DNA from: Eutrigla gurnardus
Lineage: Eukaryota > Chordata > Actinopteri > Perciformes > Triglidae
NCBI GenBank assembly: GCA_963514095.1
Contig: OY741284.1
Location: forward strand, 7,296,016 to 7,360,015
DNA length: 64,000 nt
Reading direction: 5' to 3'
Each line of letters starts with the position of its first letter. Within the stretch, counting starts at the first letter, position 1. The notes beneath the pieces are model-generated. The model was not told where the DNA came from. It did not search any database and saw nothing but the letters and a program-made list of their open reading frames with translations. The position numbers and the translations under genes are program-made. Below, piece after piece: positions 49,651 through 60,709 of this stretch.

Positions 49651-49665
49651 CCACTAGAGGGCGGT
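49651..49665 (+). promoter_or_regulatory. CTCF-like motif
   Basis: CCACTAGAGGGCGGT matches the CTCF core CCASYAGRKGGCRSY at all 15 positions. It sits between mterf2 and the 3' side of usp, a plausible insulator position. Binding is unproven. Confidence 0.45.
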
Positions 49666-50449
49666 CGCTTCTGGATTACTTTTGGCTCCTCTTCACCCAA
49701 CTTCAGTGGTTCTCATAGATTAGATGTCAGATGGCGTTGTTGTATATGTTCTTAGAATAAGATTATATTCAAGAACCTTTCAGTTTATTACTGATGAATA
49801 ATTAAATAAAAAACCATTGTTTTGCTATGAGCAGCACATTAAGAACAGAAAAGGCTTGTGAGCTCAAAGCAGCTTTGGACAAACAGCAGTCATTTTCCAC
49901 AAATCCTTTCAAACCATCGCAGCAAACACCTTGTTTAAAGACCAGAAAAACCTCAAAGATCATCACTGCCCTCTCGGTTCTGTAGCTGAGGGCAAACACT
50001 GTTGCCAGAAGAGAGTCGGCCAGGTCCAAGACCTGAACCGAACAGCTAAACCATGACCTGAGGACATGCTAGTGGTTCAGTATCCAGTGTGACGCAGCTC
50101 ATGGTGCTTGTTAGAACCTTAATAGTATCCGTGTCTGGATTCTTAAATATAACGGCCTAGTTCTTGTTTCTCAGTGAGTTTGTGTTTTTTTTCTTGGTTG
50201 GTCTCAGAACCTTTACAGGGCTCAGAGTTTTGTAGAGAAAACAAAAAAGGTCAAACTTTATTCTTGACTTTCTGTTTCATGATCCGTTGTTAGTGAGAAT
50301 ATATATTCAGATGGCAGCTGTGTGCCAACACGCCCTCTATCATTCGGTCAAACACACTCATTGATCATTGGATTAATAAACACAATCACATTTCTTCAGT
50401 ACATTTAATTTATACTGTCATATCACAATAAATGACACTGTGTCCCAAC

Positions 50450-50725
50450 ATCACCCAGGAGCAAGCGTTACAACGCGACAGTGGCGAGAAAAAACTGCCT
50501 TAAAGCTTTCAGGCAGAAATCTCGAGCAGACCAGACTCCTGGGTTCCATCTGCATTTGGTGTTGGTAGAAATATGAACAGTAGTCATTTTACAGTGGTCG
50601 TCCATGGTGGCAGGCACAGCCACGTTTAGATGGATCCGTCTCCAAATGTCCCCGTAGACCAGACAGCAGTCAATGTTGAGCAGCATCACAGTGGAGGTGG
50701 AGCCACAATCCGGTTCTTCCCTCTT
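50450..50725 (-). repeat. Dispersed repeat, copy 2
   Basis: The minus strand is strongly similar to 3375-3625 plus: AAGAACCGGATTGTGGCTCC, CAACATTGACTGCTGTCTGG, GGATCCATCTAAACGTGGCT, ATGCAGATGGAACCCAGGAG and TTGTAACGCTTGCTCCTGGG. It lies just beyond the usp stop codon and may be part of its 3' UTR. The 102-codon frame across it is not a gene. Confidence 0.75.
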
Positions 50726-50995
50726 GAGTCCAGGTAGCAGTCGGCGTCGGTCAGGACCTCGAACCCTGCAAGACAAGAAAACCCAGACAGACTCCCAGGG
50801 GGATTAGTTAGTAACAGGTTTTTTTTTGATGGTCACACATGTTTTTGATGGGGAAACCGGAGCACCCGGCGAAAACCCAAACAAGCATGGAGAAAACATG
50901 CAAACTCCATAACCAGCACGCATCCATCCAGGGAATCCTCAGGTCCAGACGTCCCGGGATCCGGAGCTGCAGGTCCTGGGCTGCAGGTCCGGCTT

Positions 50996-53900
50996 CTAGT
51001 CCTGAAAAGTAGAAACATGTGTGAGCAGGTTTTTCATCGATGCTTTGTTGCTCATTTATGTTTCTGTGAGTCTTCAAACAGAAACATGTTGAGCACACAG
51101 ACGGAGCTGCTGTCTTACCTCTTTCACGTAAAACAGCAGGTACGCTGAGCGCTGCCGCTGTGCACAGACCGAGTGTCCGGTTGTCTTGGTAACCCGCTCG
51201 TCATTGTAGGTGAGCCAGGCGTCCATCTTGTCAGCTGGACCCTTGTCTCTGTGGACGCCGTCACAGAAGAAGTGGCCTGAGAGGATGGGAACACGTTTGT
51301 TAATGGTGCGTAGGAAGAAGAAGTGGGTCGTGACCTTGAGAGCGACCTTGAAAGTCGACTCATTATCAAACGCAGCCAGACACTTACCAGACTGAGCTGA
51401 GGAGCCCTGATGGCTGACGATGCTCACCAGGGAGTAGCGAGCCGTCTCCTAGAGAAGGACACAGTTACCAACAGTGAGCTTTACATGCAGACATGTTGGA
51501 TTTGACAGCAATCTTTGTGCTACAATCCCTTTAGTTGCATTTTCTTCACTGAACATCATCTTTACCTGATCAGACTTCAGCCTCAGCACCCTCGAGAGGA
51601 CAACGGGGGAGTCCACCTTCTCCAGCCGGAGTGACGGGGTGAACCTGAACCTCTGCAGCTGCAGGATCAGCACACTGTGGACAGAACGAGGTGGAGGAGG
51701 GAAGAGGGTCAGACCACATGTTGGCAGAGAGACAGGAGGAGGTGACGCCCGACTGTACTGTGATGACGGGTGATGTACTCACTTTGGCAGCGTGGAGAAG
51801 GAGCCCTGCTGGGTCGACTTGTCGGAGCCACAACTGCAGCGATAGTCCAGCTGGTTCTCCTGCGAGGGACAGGACAGGAAGAGGCGGGTTTACTTTAAAG
51901 CTTAAAGCTTTGTCAAACAAATTCACAACATTTGGTGTTTGGGGTTAAAATCACAGTAAACTCAGAGTAAAGCTGCTTACTTTGAGATACTCCTGCAGAC
52001 ACCGTCTCACTGAGGATCCAGGAACCAGGTCCAGGGACAGGTTGAGGTAATCCTCCGACCTCACAGATTTTATTTTGCATCTGCAGGATGAAGGGACATC
52101 ACATTGTTAGGATTTCACACTTCCTTTCTACCACGACTGTACATAGTTCACCTCTCTCCATCCTCAGTAGGAAAGTGTGTGTGGTTGTGTTTTCATACCC
52201 GTTGCAGGTCCTGGTGCTCAACATCTGGAAGGCGATGTGAGCGTTAACAGGGCAGGTGTATCTGAGGCCCATATTGACTGCAGCCTCCTCCAAGTCCACG
52301 GATAAAGACTTGAAGTGATCCAGCACAGACGTCAGGAACTCGTGAGCGTCCTGAACACAAACATACAGAAGAGAAGGTTTTAGAAGGTGGGACCTTCTAC
52401 AAAAAGTACTTCAGAGCTGTGTGTTGTAAATAAAAAGCGTACGTACTTTCTGACCGTTGTCAGCAAACTCTGAGTTGAACCCAGCAACGGTGGATTTAAA
52501 GGAAGACAGGACGTGTCTTTTCTCTCCCTTGTTGGTGTTGAGCTGACAGAGTCCGAGTTCAGTGAAATCCCTGCAAAGACAGAAAGACCAAAGATGAGAT
52601 GTACTTAGCTTAGCTTTGTGCCTTCATGTTGAGCTGTGAGGTTAGAAGCTGCTGCTGTACCTGAAGAGGGCGGCTCTGGGCTGACGACTCCACACCTGCT
52701 CCTGATTGTGGATCTCCTGGACCACACATCTCAGGGTCAGGAGGGCCTGCAGGGCGGAGTTCATGTAGCAGGTCTGAGCCAAGTTGGGGAAACTGAAACA
52801 CAACAAGAACCAGGAGAAAAGTCAGACTGGAGATGTTTGGTTTCTGGGTTTCTATAAATAAACCTGGAAGAACAAAATAGGATCATTCAGTGTTATGAGT
52901 CTCTTTACAAGTGCTTACCCAAGGCAGACTGGCTCTGCTCTGTGGAAGGGTTGTCTGCTGGTTGAGGGGAAACATTTCCTCAAACCATTCCCACCAACAC
53001 CTCCTGTCTGGAACTCTGGGGTCTCAGGTGGAGGACTATCCTTTGCTGCATCCGTCTCAGCTGGAGCGTTCGCCTTCTTCTTCTCCTTCTTCCAGCAGAA
53101 AAAGAAGAGACACCTACGCCACAGAGGTACCTTCTTCTCCTTCTTTCCTGCTTCATTTGCTGCTGGACCTGCAGCTTCAGTGGGGTGTGAAGCCTCCTGG
53201 ACGCCCGCGTCTTTCTCGGCCTCTTCTGCAGTGTGGACACTAGTGATGAAAGAAAACACGGATGGTTATTCTACTGTTTGGTCACAACGACGAGGTTAAG
53301 GCAGGTAGACAACATAACAGGAGCATTAATATAATGTGTTCAATCAAACAGTAAATCAGCATCTCTTACTCATTTCCAGTGGCACAGGACGGCACATCTG
53401 TGTCTTGGACCACATCTTCTTCTCCAGCAGCCGGCTGTTTGGTCTGGATGATGCCTGCACCAGTTTGCTGAGAGCTTACTGTTGTAATCTTCAGCTCTGA
53501 CGGACCGACCTTGTTACAGCGCCGACGCCACCAGTGCGTCTTCTTGGCTTTTCCCTTCGGCACTGAGACTCTGGAGGCAGAGGTGAGGCTGTCTGTAACC
53601 ACAGACTGGGGTTTTCTGTCCTCCTGCACATTGGAGCCGTCTCCACAGTTTTTCTGTTTAAACCAAATAAAACCACACGATTAAATATGACAGACACATA
53701 ATCATCAGCTTCACATTCAAATATCAACAACATATCAACGAAATATTAAGAAATGAACTGAATTTGAAGATTTGGCAAACTCCAGTGTCAAGCCTCCCAA
53801 AGCACAGAGTCAAACTGCTTTTAGACGACTAGCAGTGTTGGGAAAGTTCACTTTCTACATGAACTAGTTCAAAGTTCAGTTCACAAATTTAAAATGAACT

Positions 53901-54652
53901 TGTTCAGTTCATAGTTCATAATTTAAACTAAGTCCACACTTCCAAAAATGAACTAGTTCATAGTTCTTTTATTTCAATATGCTGCTGCAAGCTATTATTT
54001 GTCAAAGTTATTGCCACAGCCTATATAGAACCACAGACAACAATTATTTCATCAGTTTTAACACTGAAACTATGCGTCAGTTATTATAAAAATTATAAAA
54101 AGAAAAACAGGAAAGCTTCACTTCAATGTGCCGTTTCCGGTTTGCTGTTGATGTGATTGAAGTGCGGATTTTATTTATTTATTTATTTTTATTATTATTA
54201 TTTTATTTCCACGCTTCCCATTCATTGTCTCCGTGCCGTGAAATGCCTTCGCATCGCGGCGCCGCCTCCCGCAAGCTCTCTGCTGTTTTTATTTGGTTTT
54301 GATGACGTATGCGGCGCTGCGATACTGGCGGCTGGTGTTGCCAGATTGGGTGTTTTTTGCGCTACATATTAAGGCCTGTTTACGGTGTGTTTTAGCCTGG
54401 TTTTTGCCTGCAATGCTCTGTACAAATCTGGCAACCCATTGAACGGAGTTAAAGTGAGAGAGCGTGCCATTCAGACACCAGGATGAACGCGTTCACAGTA
54501 ACGTTCATCAGCAGAAATACAGTACGTTCAGTTCACGTTCACCCAAAATATGAACAAGTTCATGAACTATCGTTCAATGAACGCGTTCAGGCACAACACT
54601 GACGACTAGATCGTGTTCATACCTGTTGTTTGCTTTGACAACACGAAAACAT
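50996..54652 (-). CDS. Ubiquitin-specific protease, USP37/26/29-like, complete, 12 coding exons
   Basis: Exons in transcription order are 54652-54623, 53653-53370, 53239-52919, 52792-52661, 52570-52447, 52350-52199, 52080-51981, 51859-51783, 51674-51566, 51448-51388, 51276-51119 and 51001-50996. All have GT-AG borders and one frame of 517 codons plus TAG. USPs are cysteine proteases that remove ubiquitin. The catalytic core fills residues about 212-516: Cys box NLAQTCYMNS (C220, oxyanion N215), DAHEF at 298-302, zinc-ribbon-like pairs CNGC (346-349) and CSC (389-391), LPNVLILQLQRF, SGHFFCD with H465, and WLTYNDERV with D489. It ends one residue after FYVKE. The closest family known to me is USP37/USP29/USP26, but there is no PH-like N-terminus; the 211-residue N-terminal part is Cys/Lys/Arg-rich with acidic and Pro-rich linkers. 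The consensus LGNTC is LAQTC here. An in-frame TGA upstream supports the start at MFSCCQSKQQ. Activity is likely but unproven. Confidence 0.9.
53825..54609. mobile_element. hAT element in usp coding intron 1
   Basis: The element spans 53,833-54,601 (769 bases), starts CAGTGTTGGG and ends CACAACACTG, and is flanked by a perfect 8-base duplication ACGACTAG (53,825-53,832 and 54,602-54,609). The 8-base duplication and CAGTGTTG ends define a hAT-superfamily insertion. Both sub-terminal regions are dense in TGAAC/GTTCA words (for example ATGAACTAGTTC and ATGAACAAGTTC), typical of transposase-binding repeats. There is no transposase frame, so it is non-autonomous. Confidence 0.92.
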
Positions 54653-55399
54653 CTTCTCACTTATTGAGATTCATCAGAATAAGCAGAATAATATGATGTT
54701 TTCTGTCAATATCTGGAGAGCAACTCTCTGGACTGGCTGTGGTCTCCGAGGTCCGGTTGTCAATGTCAACAAAGACGAATGTTCTGAATATAGAATGTTA
54801 GAGATTGTGATGTCACCTGTGACATCACAAGCATCAACGCCCTGCATGTTCCGTATTAGATTCAAATATATACATAATACATACTATGAATGGTTGTCAA
54901 AACACTTATGAGATAATATCCAAACAATCAATCCATACACATGTAGACCACTGTGAGTTTCCCTAAAGCACTGAGTTATTGACGGTGGCTCCTCGAGGCG
55001 CTGGTTTCTAAGAAAAGCTGATTTTACTTTGGGACGTTACAACGCTCTGAAGTTATTAGAAATGTTTAGATCACACGAGTCAGAAATCCAAAGCCACAAA
55101 ATACTAAAATAGTGATAATATTAGTGTAGCCTGATGGTGACAGACCAGGTTTAAACAGAATATGGCTAATGTTGACAACACACAAGGAAGCAGCAGAACG
55201 GCGACCTCACTGAATCGGCTCCATCTGGGTTCTGGTGCCAAACTTTGAACAGCTTCCATAACTGGAGGTCAACTTCACAGCTAACTCTCATCCTCACCTT
55301 TGCTCTGGATTGTTCTTCCTTGTTGCACCAATCGTCTCTCCCGCTCTTTTTGTCTTCTCCCTTTATCCGGGGTCACCGTCCATCAACTCCAAGCTCCGC

Positions 55400-55505
55400 C
55401 CTCTCCGTTCCAGCCGGCCGCCATCTTGGCGTCAAACTCACCTGCCGTCGCTTCATTCGGATCCCTGTACCGTTCACTGTGCTTGACTGAAACCGACTAG
55501 AACAT
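55400..55505 (-). promoter_or_regulatory. usp promoter and non-coding first exon (predicted), YY1 motif
   Basis: On the minus strand a short segment ends GCGACGGCAG followed by the strong donor GTGAGTTTGA at 55,441. Immediately inside the predicted intron is CCAAGATGGCGGCCGG (about 55,416-55,431), a perfect YY1 motif in the orientation usual just downstream of start sites. This suggests transcription starts near 55.47-55.51 kb, with a 5' UTR intron of about 0.7 kb before the start ATG at 54,652. The matching acceptor is not certain (candidate GACCACAG near 54,740). Confidence 0.45.
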
Positions 55506-55641
55506 GTTCAATTTAAGGTTTTGGATGCAGTGAATTATTAACGAGAATGCTGACAATAAACATAAAGAACTGATGTCATTATATCCTACAAGTCTTCTGA
55601 ATTTTGCTTTTCCTTCACTTTCATCATGTTCTTTGGCCATT

Positions 55642-55995
55642 ATCCATCCATCCATCATTTACCGCTTATCCTGTATTTGGGGTCGCGGGGGGCCAATCTC
55701 ATTGGGCACCCTGGACAGGACGCCAGTCTATCACAGTGCCAACACATATAGAGACAGACAACCATTCATGCTCACATTCACACCTACGGGCAATTTAGAG
55801 CCACCAATTAACCTATCCCCATCCTGCATGTCTTTGGACTGTGGGAGGAAGCCGGAGAACCCGGAGAGAACCCACGCTTAAACAGGGAGAACATGCAAAC
55901 TCCACACAGAAGGAACCCGGGGGCGACCCGGGGATCGAACCCAGGACCCTCTTGCTGTGAGGTGAGAGTGCTACCCACTACACCACCGTGCAGCC
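55642..55995 (-). mobile_element. tRNA-derived SINE
   Basis: On the minus strand it opens with a tRNA-like head (GCACGGTGGTGTAGTGGGTA, A-box-like) and a perfect B box GGTTCGATCC about 50 bases on. A body follows that includes GGAGTTTGCATGTTCTCCCT, CACAGTCCAAAGACATGCAG, CTCTAAATTGCCCGTAGGTG and CCTGTCCAGGGTGCC. It ends in a GGATGGATGGAT-type tail. The Pol III promoter boxes and repetitive tail define a SINE; the body resembles the LINE-related tail very common in fish. Confidence 0.88.
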
Positions 55996-58900
55996 TCAAA
56001 AGGATCCAGTGCAGTCAAATAACAGTTATGTACAAGTTTGAACTAGATATGCAGATATAGATTCACACTTTTATTGGTTTTTAATGACATAACCCAGCAA
56101 ATCAGAAATCATATCATGTTAAACCCATACACTGCGACCTTAATCCCAGAGGCCTGCTTGATTTCTTCTCATCCACTTTTCTGAATCTCTACACAACAGC
56201 CCCCTCTAGTGTCGGTGACATAAACAACACTAGTGTGACGTCATTGTCAGGCAAGGTTGTATAATCGACCAGCTGCTGTCGAGCACAAATCGTGGGCAGA
56301 GCATTAATTACAGGCTGACTGTTCACACCATACTACACACACTCACTGCACCTTGTTGTCATCAAACCTGGTTTGTTTTTTTATGCTTGTGGTGAGTCAC
56401 ACCACAGAGGTCACGTGGTCCAGCTCTGCGTGGGGCTGACGAGCTCCGGGTCAGGGTGTAGGGATGGGGACATGGCATGGGAAAAAGGATGTGGGGAGCT
56501 TTTTGGAAATCAAATATCAAACCGTAGTCGTCCCCAAGAGACGGAGTCTTTGATCCGACCACAATGTTGGACAACGTTGATCTGAACAAACTAGACCCTG
56601 CAGTCCCTGAGAGTGAGGCTTTCTCAAGACTCACCATGGACGTGCAGTCGACAAACAAATCTAGTCTTAGCTGCCTCAAACGGACCGATGTGAGGGTGAG
56701 ATAATGTACCAGGCGTCTCGACCTCGAGTGCACACGCCGACACTGGAGAGTCGGCTTCGAGGCACAGCGTTACCCTTAAAGGAGGGAAGCAGCAGGACCA
56801 GGCCCGGATCAAGGCAGGACTGAAGACAGATAGCATCTTGAGAATCTGTATACAGTAGCGTGAGTCATGTGTGCAGTGCCTACCTATGCCTGACATTTAC
56901 TACAGCGAGACTGGTGTTTATAGTGCCGGCCACGGGTGAAGAGGCACCTGGCTTCTTTTATTGTCAGAGGGAATGTGTACTCCCCTCGGGGCCACTGCCT
57001 GGACTCCACATTTCAAACCGCAGCGGTGTGTGAGAGCATGGATTTAAACGTTTATGTTAGATGCTCGGGACATTTACCTCCTTTTTTTTTTTTTTTACAG
57101 TACAGGCCTATAAATATTTTGAAAATAAAGCTTTTAACTTTTAAAAAGTAAATTCCATTTTCGGCCTCTTGGGGGCAGTGGAACAAGACACAACACCTGC
57201 AGGTATCACCTTATCAAGTTGTTTTGGTGAACATGTTATGGCTGACTAATCATCAAGCAGAGGCAGAGCAAGTCCAAAATTCACTCTTCTTGTTGTCCTC
57301 AAATGCTAAAGAGACGGGTGATTATTCTCTATTGGTCCGTCAGTCTAATGTATCCCCTTCACACGACAGTCATAACAGGAGGATGATAAAAGGTCTGTGT
57401 CGGAATGACTGATGACATACAGTAGGTGTTTGGACCTTTTCCTCTAATGCTCTTGTAGGGACAAATGGAGCTCGCTCCATTGAAGAGCCATTATGTGAAG
57501 GACCTAGTCCGGAGCCCAATCGGCTCTTTTCTACACAACGCTCTCTTTTCATTGCTCTTCCCCCCTTTTTCAGCTCATGCGTGGTAATTGTGAGGAGTTT
57601 ATTAGCCAGCAGATAAATGTGAGGGATGTGGCTATAGACCGACGGTGCCAGTATCTACAACAGAGTCCGGCAGACAGAGGATGCACTGTGTGGGGACCGC
57701 TGGCTGGATGATAAGCCTTCAGATAAACCTGTGTTTGTGTTCAGGGTCACAAGGCCCCCCCCCCTCGTCTACATAGGAAACATGTTAAGGACGCTGAATG
57801 GTCCCTGATTTCCTGCTCCCTGCTAAAGCATACAATCCTTTTTGTGTTGCTTACTGTCAAGTTCATCTAACAGTGTCCAGGCCTCTCAAGCAGTTTGAAG
57901 TTAAACGCTCGCAGATTTCTGCTTTGCAGCTTCTGCGGACGACTGAAAAGAACCCCAACACAATCACATAATAGGTAACATGTTCTTAAAAGAGCCGAGG
58001 CGCTTCAATCCCACATTTTCTGGAGCGCCGGACACGGTGCTTCGGTGCTTTAGAAGAGCTGCAGAGCTTACAGGAGGAGGAGAGTCTGCAGTCATCCAGT
58101 GAAAGAGCTGGCAATAAATAAAGACCACACCATATATGTGCATTTCCTCTCCACGGAAATGGAAACACATCACCTGGAGGCGCGACCTTTCGACCTTGTC
58201 TTGTCACAGAACCGTGAGCATGAGACAACACTCAGATTTACAGGGGAGGAGATGCCGTGGCTCGCTTGACCATAATAGGCCTGGCAGTGGCTGAAAAAGT
58301 GTTGGCGGTTAATTGAAGTTTCCCTGAGCAGAAGGAGAAGATCTGCTAAACCCCGGTAGGCGGAGAGGCCGAGAGGGGCGCAAAAGGTTTTGTGAGGTAT
58401 ACAGAAGTGCAGTCGCCGCGGCAACAGGGGGGAAAACTCCTTCGGGGCTCATGAGGCAGAAAAGTGTCCTGTCTGAGAAGGAGCTGTGAGGACCGTGAAT
58501 CCGCAGGTCGATGTGATTCTTACCTTTTATATCCTTGTGCGGCGATCCACGGAAAGCTCTCTCTGTCTCACCATTTTCCTGTGAAATGCTCAAAATGCTT
58601 TTCAATAATCAAATGAAACAGGAAAATAATGTACTCACAAAACAACATCATTTCATGCTGTACACGTTTATTTATTTTGTGGTGTTTTTCCGTTTTTCAA
58701 GCCTCTTTCTAGGAAGCAACAGTCCCGAGGTGGCGGACCAAAGTGCCACAGAAAAAGGGGGGTTTCCCTAAATTGCCTGGCATACAGTAACCCCTGGATG
58801 TGAGAGCTACCAAAATGGCTTCCACACCCCCCAACCTTTTTTTCGCCTGTCGCTCTGCTATGGCAGCAGTAAATATTGACGTCTGCCTGAGTGGGTGACA

Positions 58901-59854
58901 GCTCATACCACTAAAATGTAGCCCGGTATTGAACCCTGGTTTGGACTTGAGCCCCTTCCATTAATTTGGCTATTTCAGCGCTCATTTACCACATACCAAT
59001 GGGCCTCGCAGCTGTCCCATGCTCTGTCAACTTCCATCTAGCCTTGGAGTTGGGGCCACGGGATAATGCAGGAGTGAGCGGGCTCAGCGGCGCTGTGGAC
59101 ACATTGTCTCTACTCCCAGAATGCAATGCTCAGCCCAGACAAAAAAGATATCGGACTTCTTCCCTCTAGGTGTCATGAAAAACATCACGAGGTCATAAGA
59201 AGTCAGGAAAAGTCTGGTTGCCGTGGTTATCGGACTGACTTAGGCCTACAGTAGGCTGCGTAATTATGATAATACACAGTATAATACACATTCAACATCT
59301 GAAGAAAAAATGAATTGGCGGTAGTGTGTGAGTCGATGATGCTTTAACGGCGCTCTGCAAATTCAGCAGGTTTAAACCTTTTTTTTTTGTCCAATGCAAA
59401 GATCTCACTGACACATGGACCATTTGTGTCGTGTGTGACAGTGTGGAGTAAATCCTGACCTTTTCTTTGTGTCTAACGCTTAAGTCAACACTTAAAGCAT
59501 GCTGATTTGGTCTGATTTAAAACCATCATTCAGGATCCTAATTCCTCATGTTTCATGAAATATAAAAACAGGCCTTTATTCAACGTCTCTGGCTACATTT
59601 GAACTAAATGAGTTGTAACGTGCTATCGCGTTTGGTTTAAGAAAACACAATTATTCCACACATCTCGCTCTTAAAGCCTCATTATGCGTTTGGTATTGTT
59701 GACAGAGCTGAGTTGAGGGCCGAGCTGAAACGCTGAATTCGTGAAGCTGATCTGGCAGTTGAGCGGAGCCAAGCTTGCCAACATAACAGCCCTTCATTCG
59801 CCATTTGTCTTCGCTGTCACACACGCACCGGTACTTCCCCTCGATCAATCTCAC

Positions 59855-59878
59855 TCACACACACACACACACACACAT
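59855..59878. repeat. (CA)n microsatellite
   Basis: About 12 CA units followed by an alternating GCGCGC stretch. Confidence 0.9.
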
Positions 59879-60690
59879 GCGCGCGCGCTCGCCCACACAA
59901 TCTGCTTCATCAGCCTCCTTCTTCACTTGTTCCATCTCGCTCCTGGTCTCCCCCCCTACTTATGTCTTTCCCTCCCCCGTCTCACCCGTTGTGTGTGTGT
60001 GTCTGTGTTGCGGGGGTTCATACGGGAGTTCACGGACGGGGCAGTGGCATCGGGGTGAGAACGGGGCCATGTGGGGGCCGATGGACATCGGCAGTGCAAA
60101 GCCAGAGAAGGTCACCGCTGCAGCAAAGCCTTTCTTTATTCCTTAATTTTTATCCTTTTTTTTCCATCCCCCTCTTCCCCCTCTTCTCTGTCTATCTGAT
60201 GGACTCTGGAATATTGAGCCCCTGACAACATCTGGGAATACAATGATGAATACGTTTGCTGCCAGCAACTAGCATCCCCTCATTTCTCTCCCTGTATTTG
60301 CTTGTGCCTGCACTCATATTAAAACGTCTAAAAGATGATGAAGTGTGACCTTGACAACATGATAAGTACATGTTACAACTTGTGGGCCATTTCTCTGAAA
60401 AAAGCGCTCATAACAAATGGCCGTCGCGCCGTGCCGCCGTCTTGTGTTTCGTGTCGTTTGTCTTCACTGTCGCAGACTTGATTGTTGCTAAGAAGTGTGT
60501 TTTTAAAGTATATTCTATCCATATTGTGTTTCCCGGTGTGTCTATACGTCTGTGCTCAGTCACTCTGTGTTCCAGGCTCCCAGGGGGAGAGGAGACAGGG
60601 CTGGGAAGCTCTGATGGGAAAGTGGGCCAGCGCTCTCAGCCCTCCACTGGAGAGCTCCTTAAAAGGCCTGGAGAGATGATGTCGTGGACT

Positions 60691-60709
60691 CCCCCCCCCC
60701 CCCCCCCCC
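60691..60709. repeat. Poly-C run
   Basis: Nineteen consecutive C bases are shown; the true length is likely variable or affected by sequencing error. Confidence 0.85.

Larger units (their letters stand above)
49221..50995 (-). other. usp 3' UTR and usp-mterf2 spacer
   Basis: The region downstream of the usp stop codon holds no coding exon. It includes a SINE-tail-like fragment (about 50,850-50,905), dispersed repeat copy 2 (50,450-50,725), minus-strand AATAAA words near 50,258 and 49,787, and a CTCF-like motif at 49,651-49,665. Which poly(A) signal ends usp cannot be decided. Confidence 0.5.

Noticed and set aside
52915..53259. In-frame ATG in usp intron 2 (MFSFITS) as the gene start
   Set aside because: It lies upstream of a strong acceptor (TTCTTTCATCACTAG). 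The upstream exons splice in frame to a better-supported ATG at 54,652, so it is at most an alternative start.
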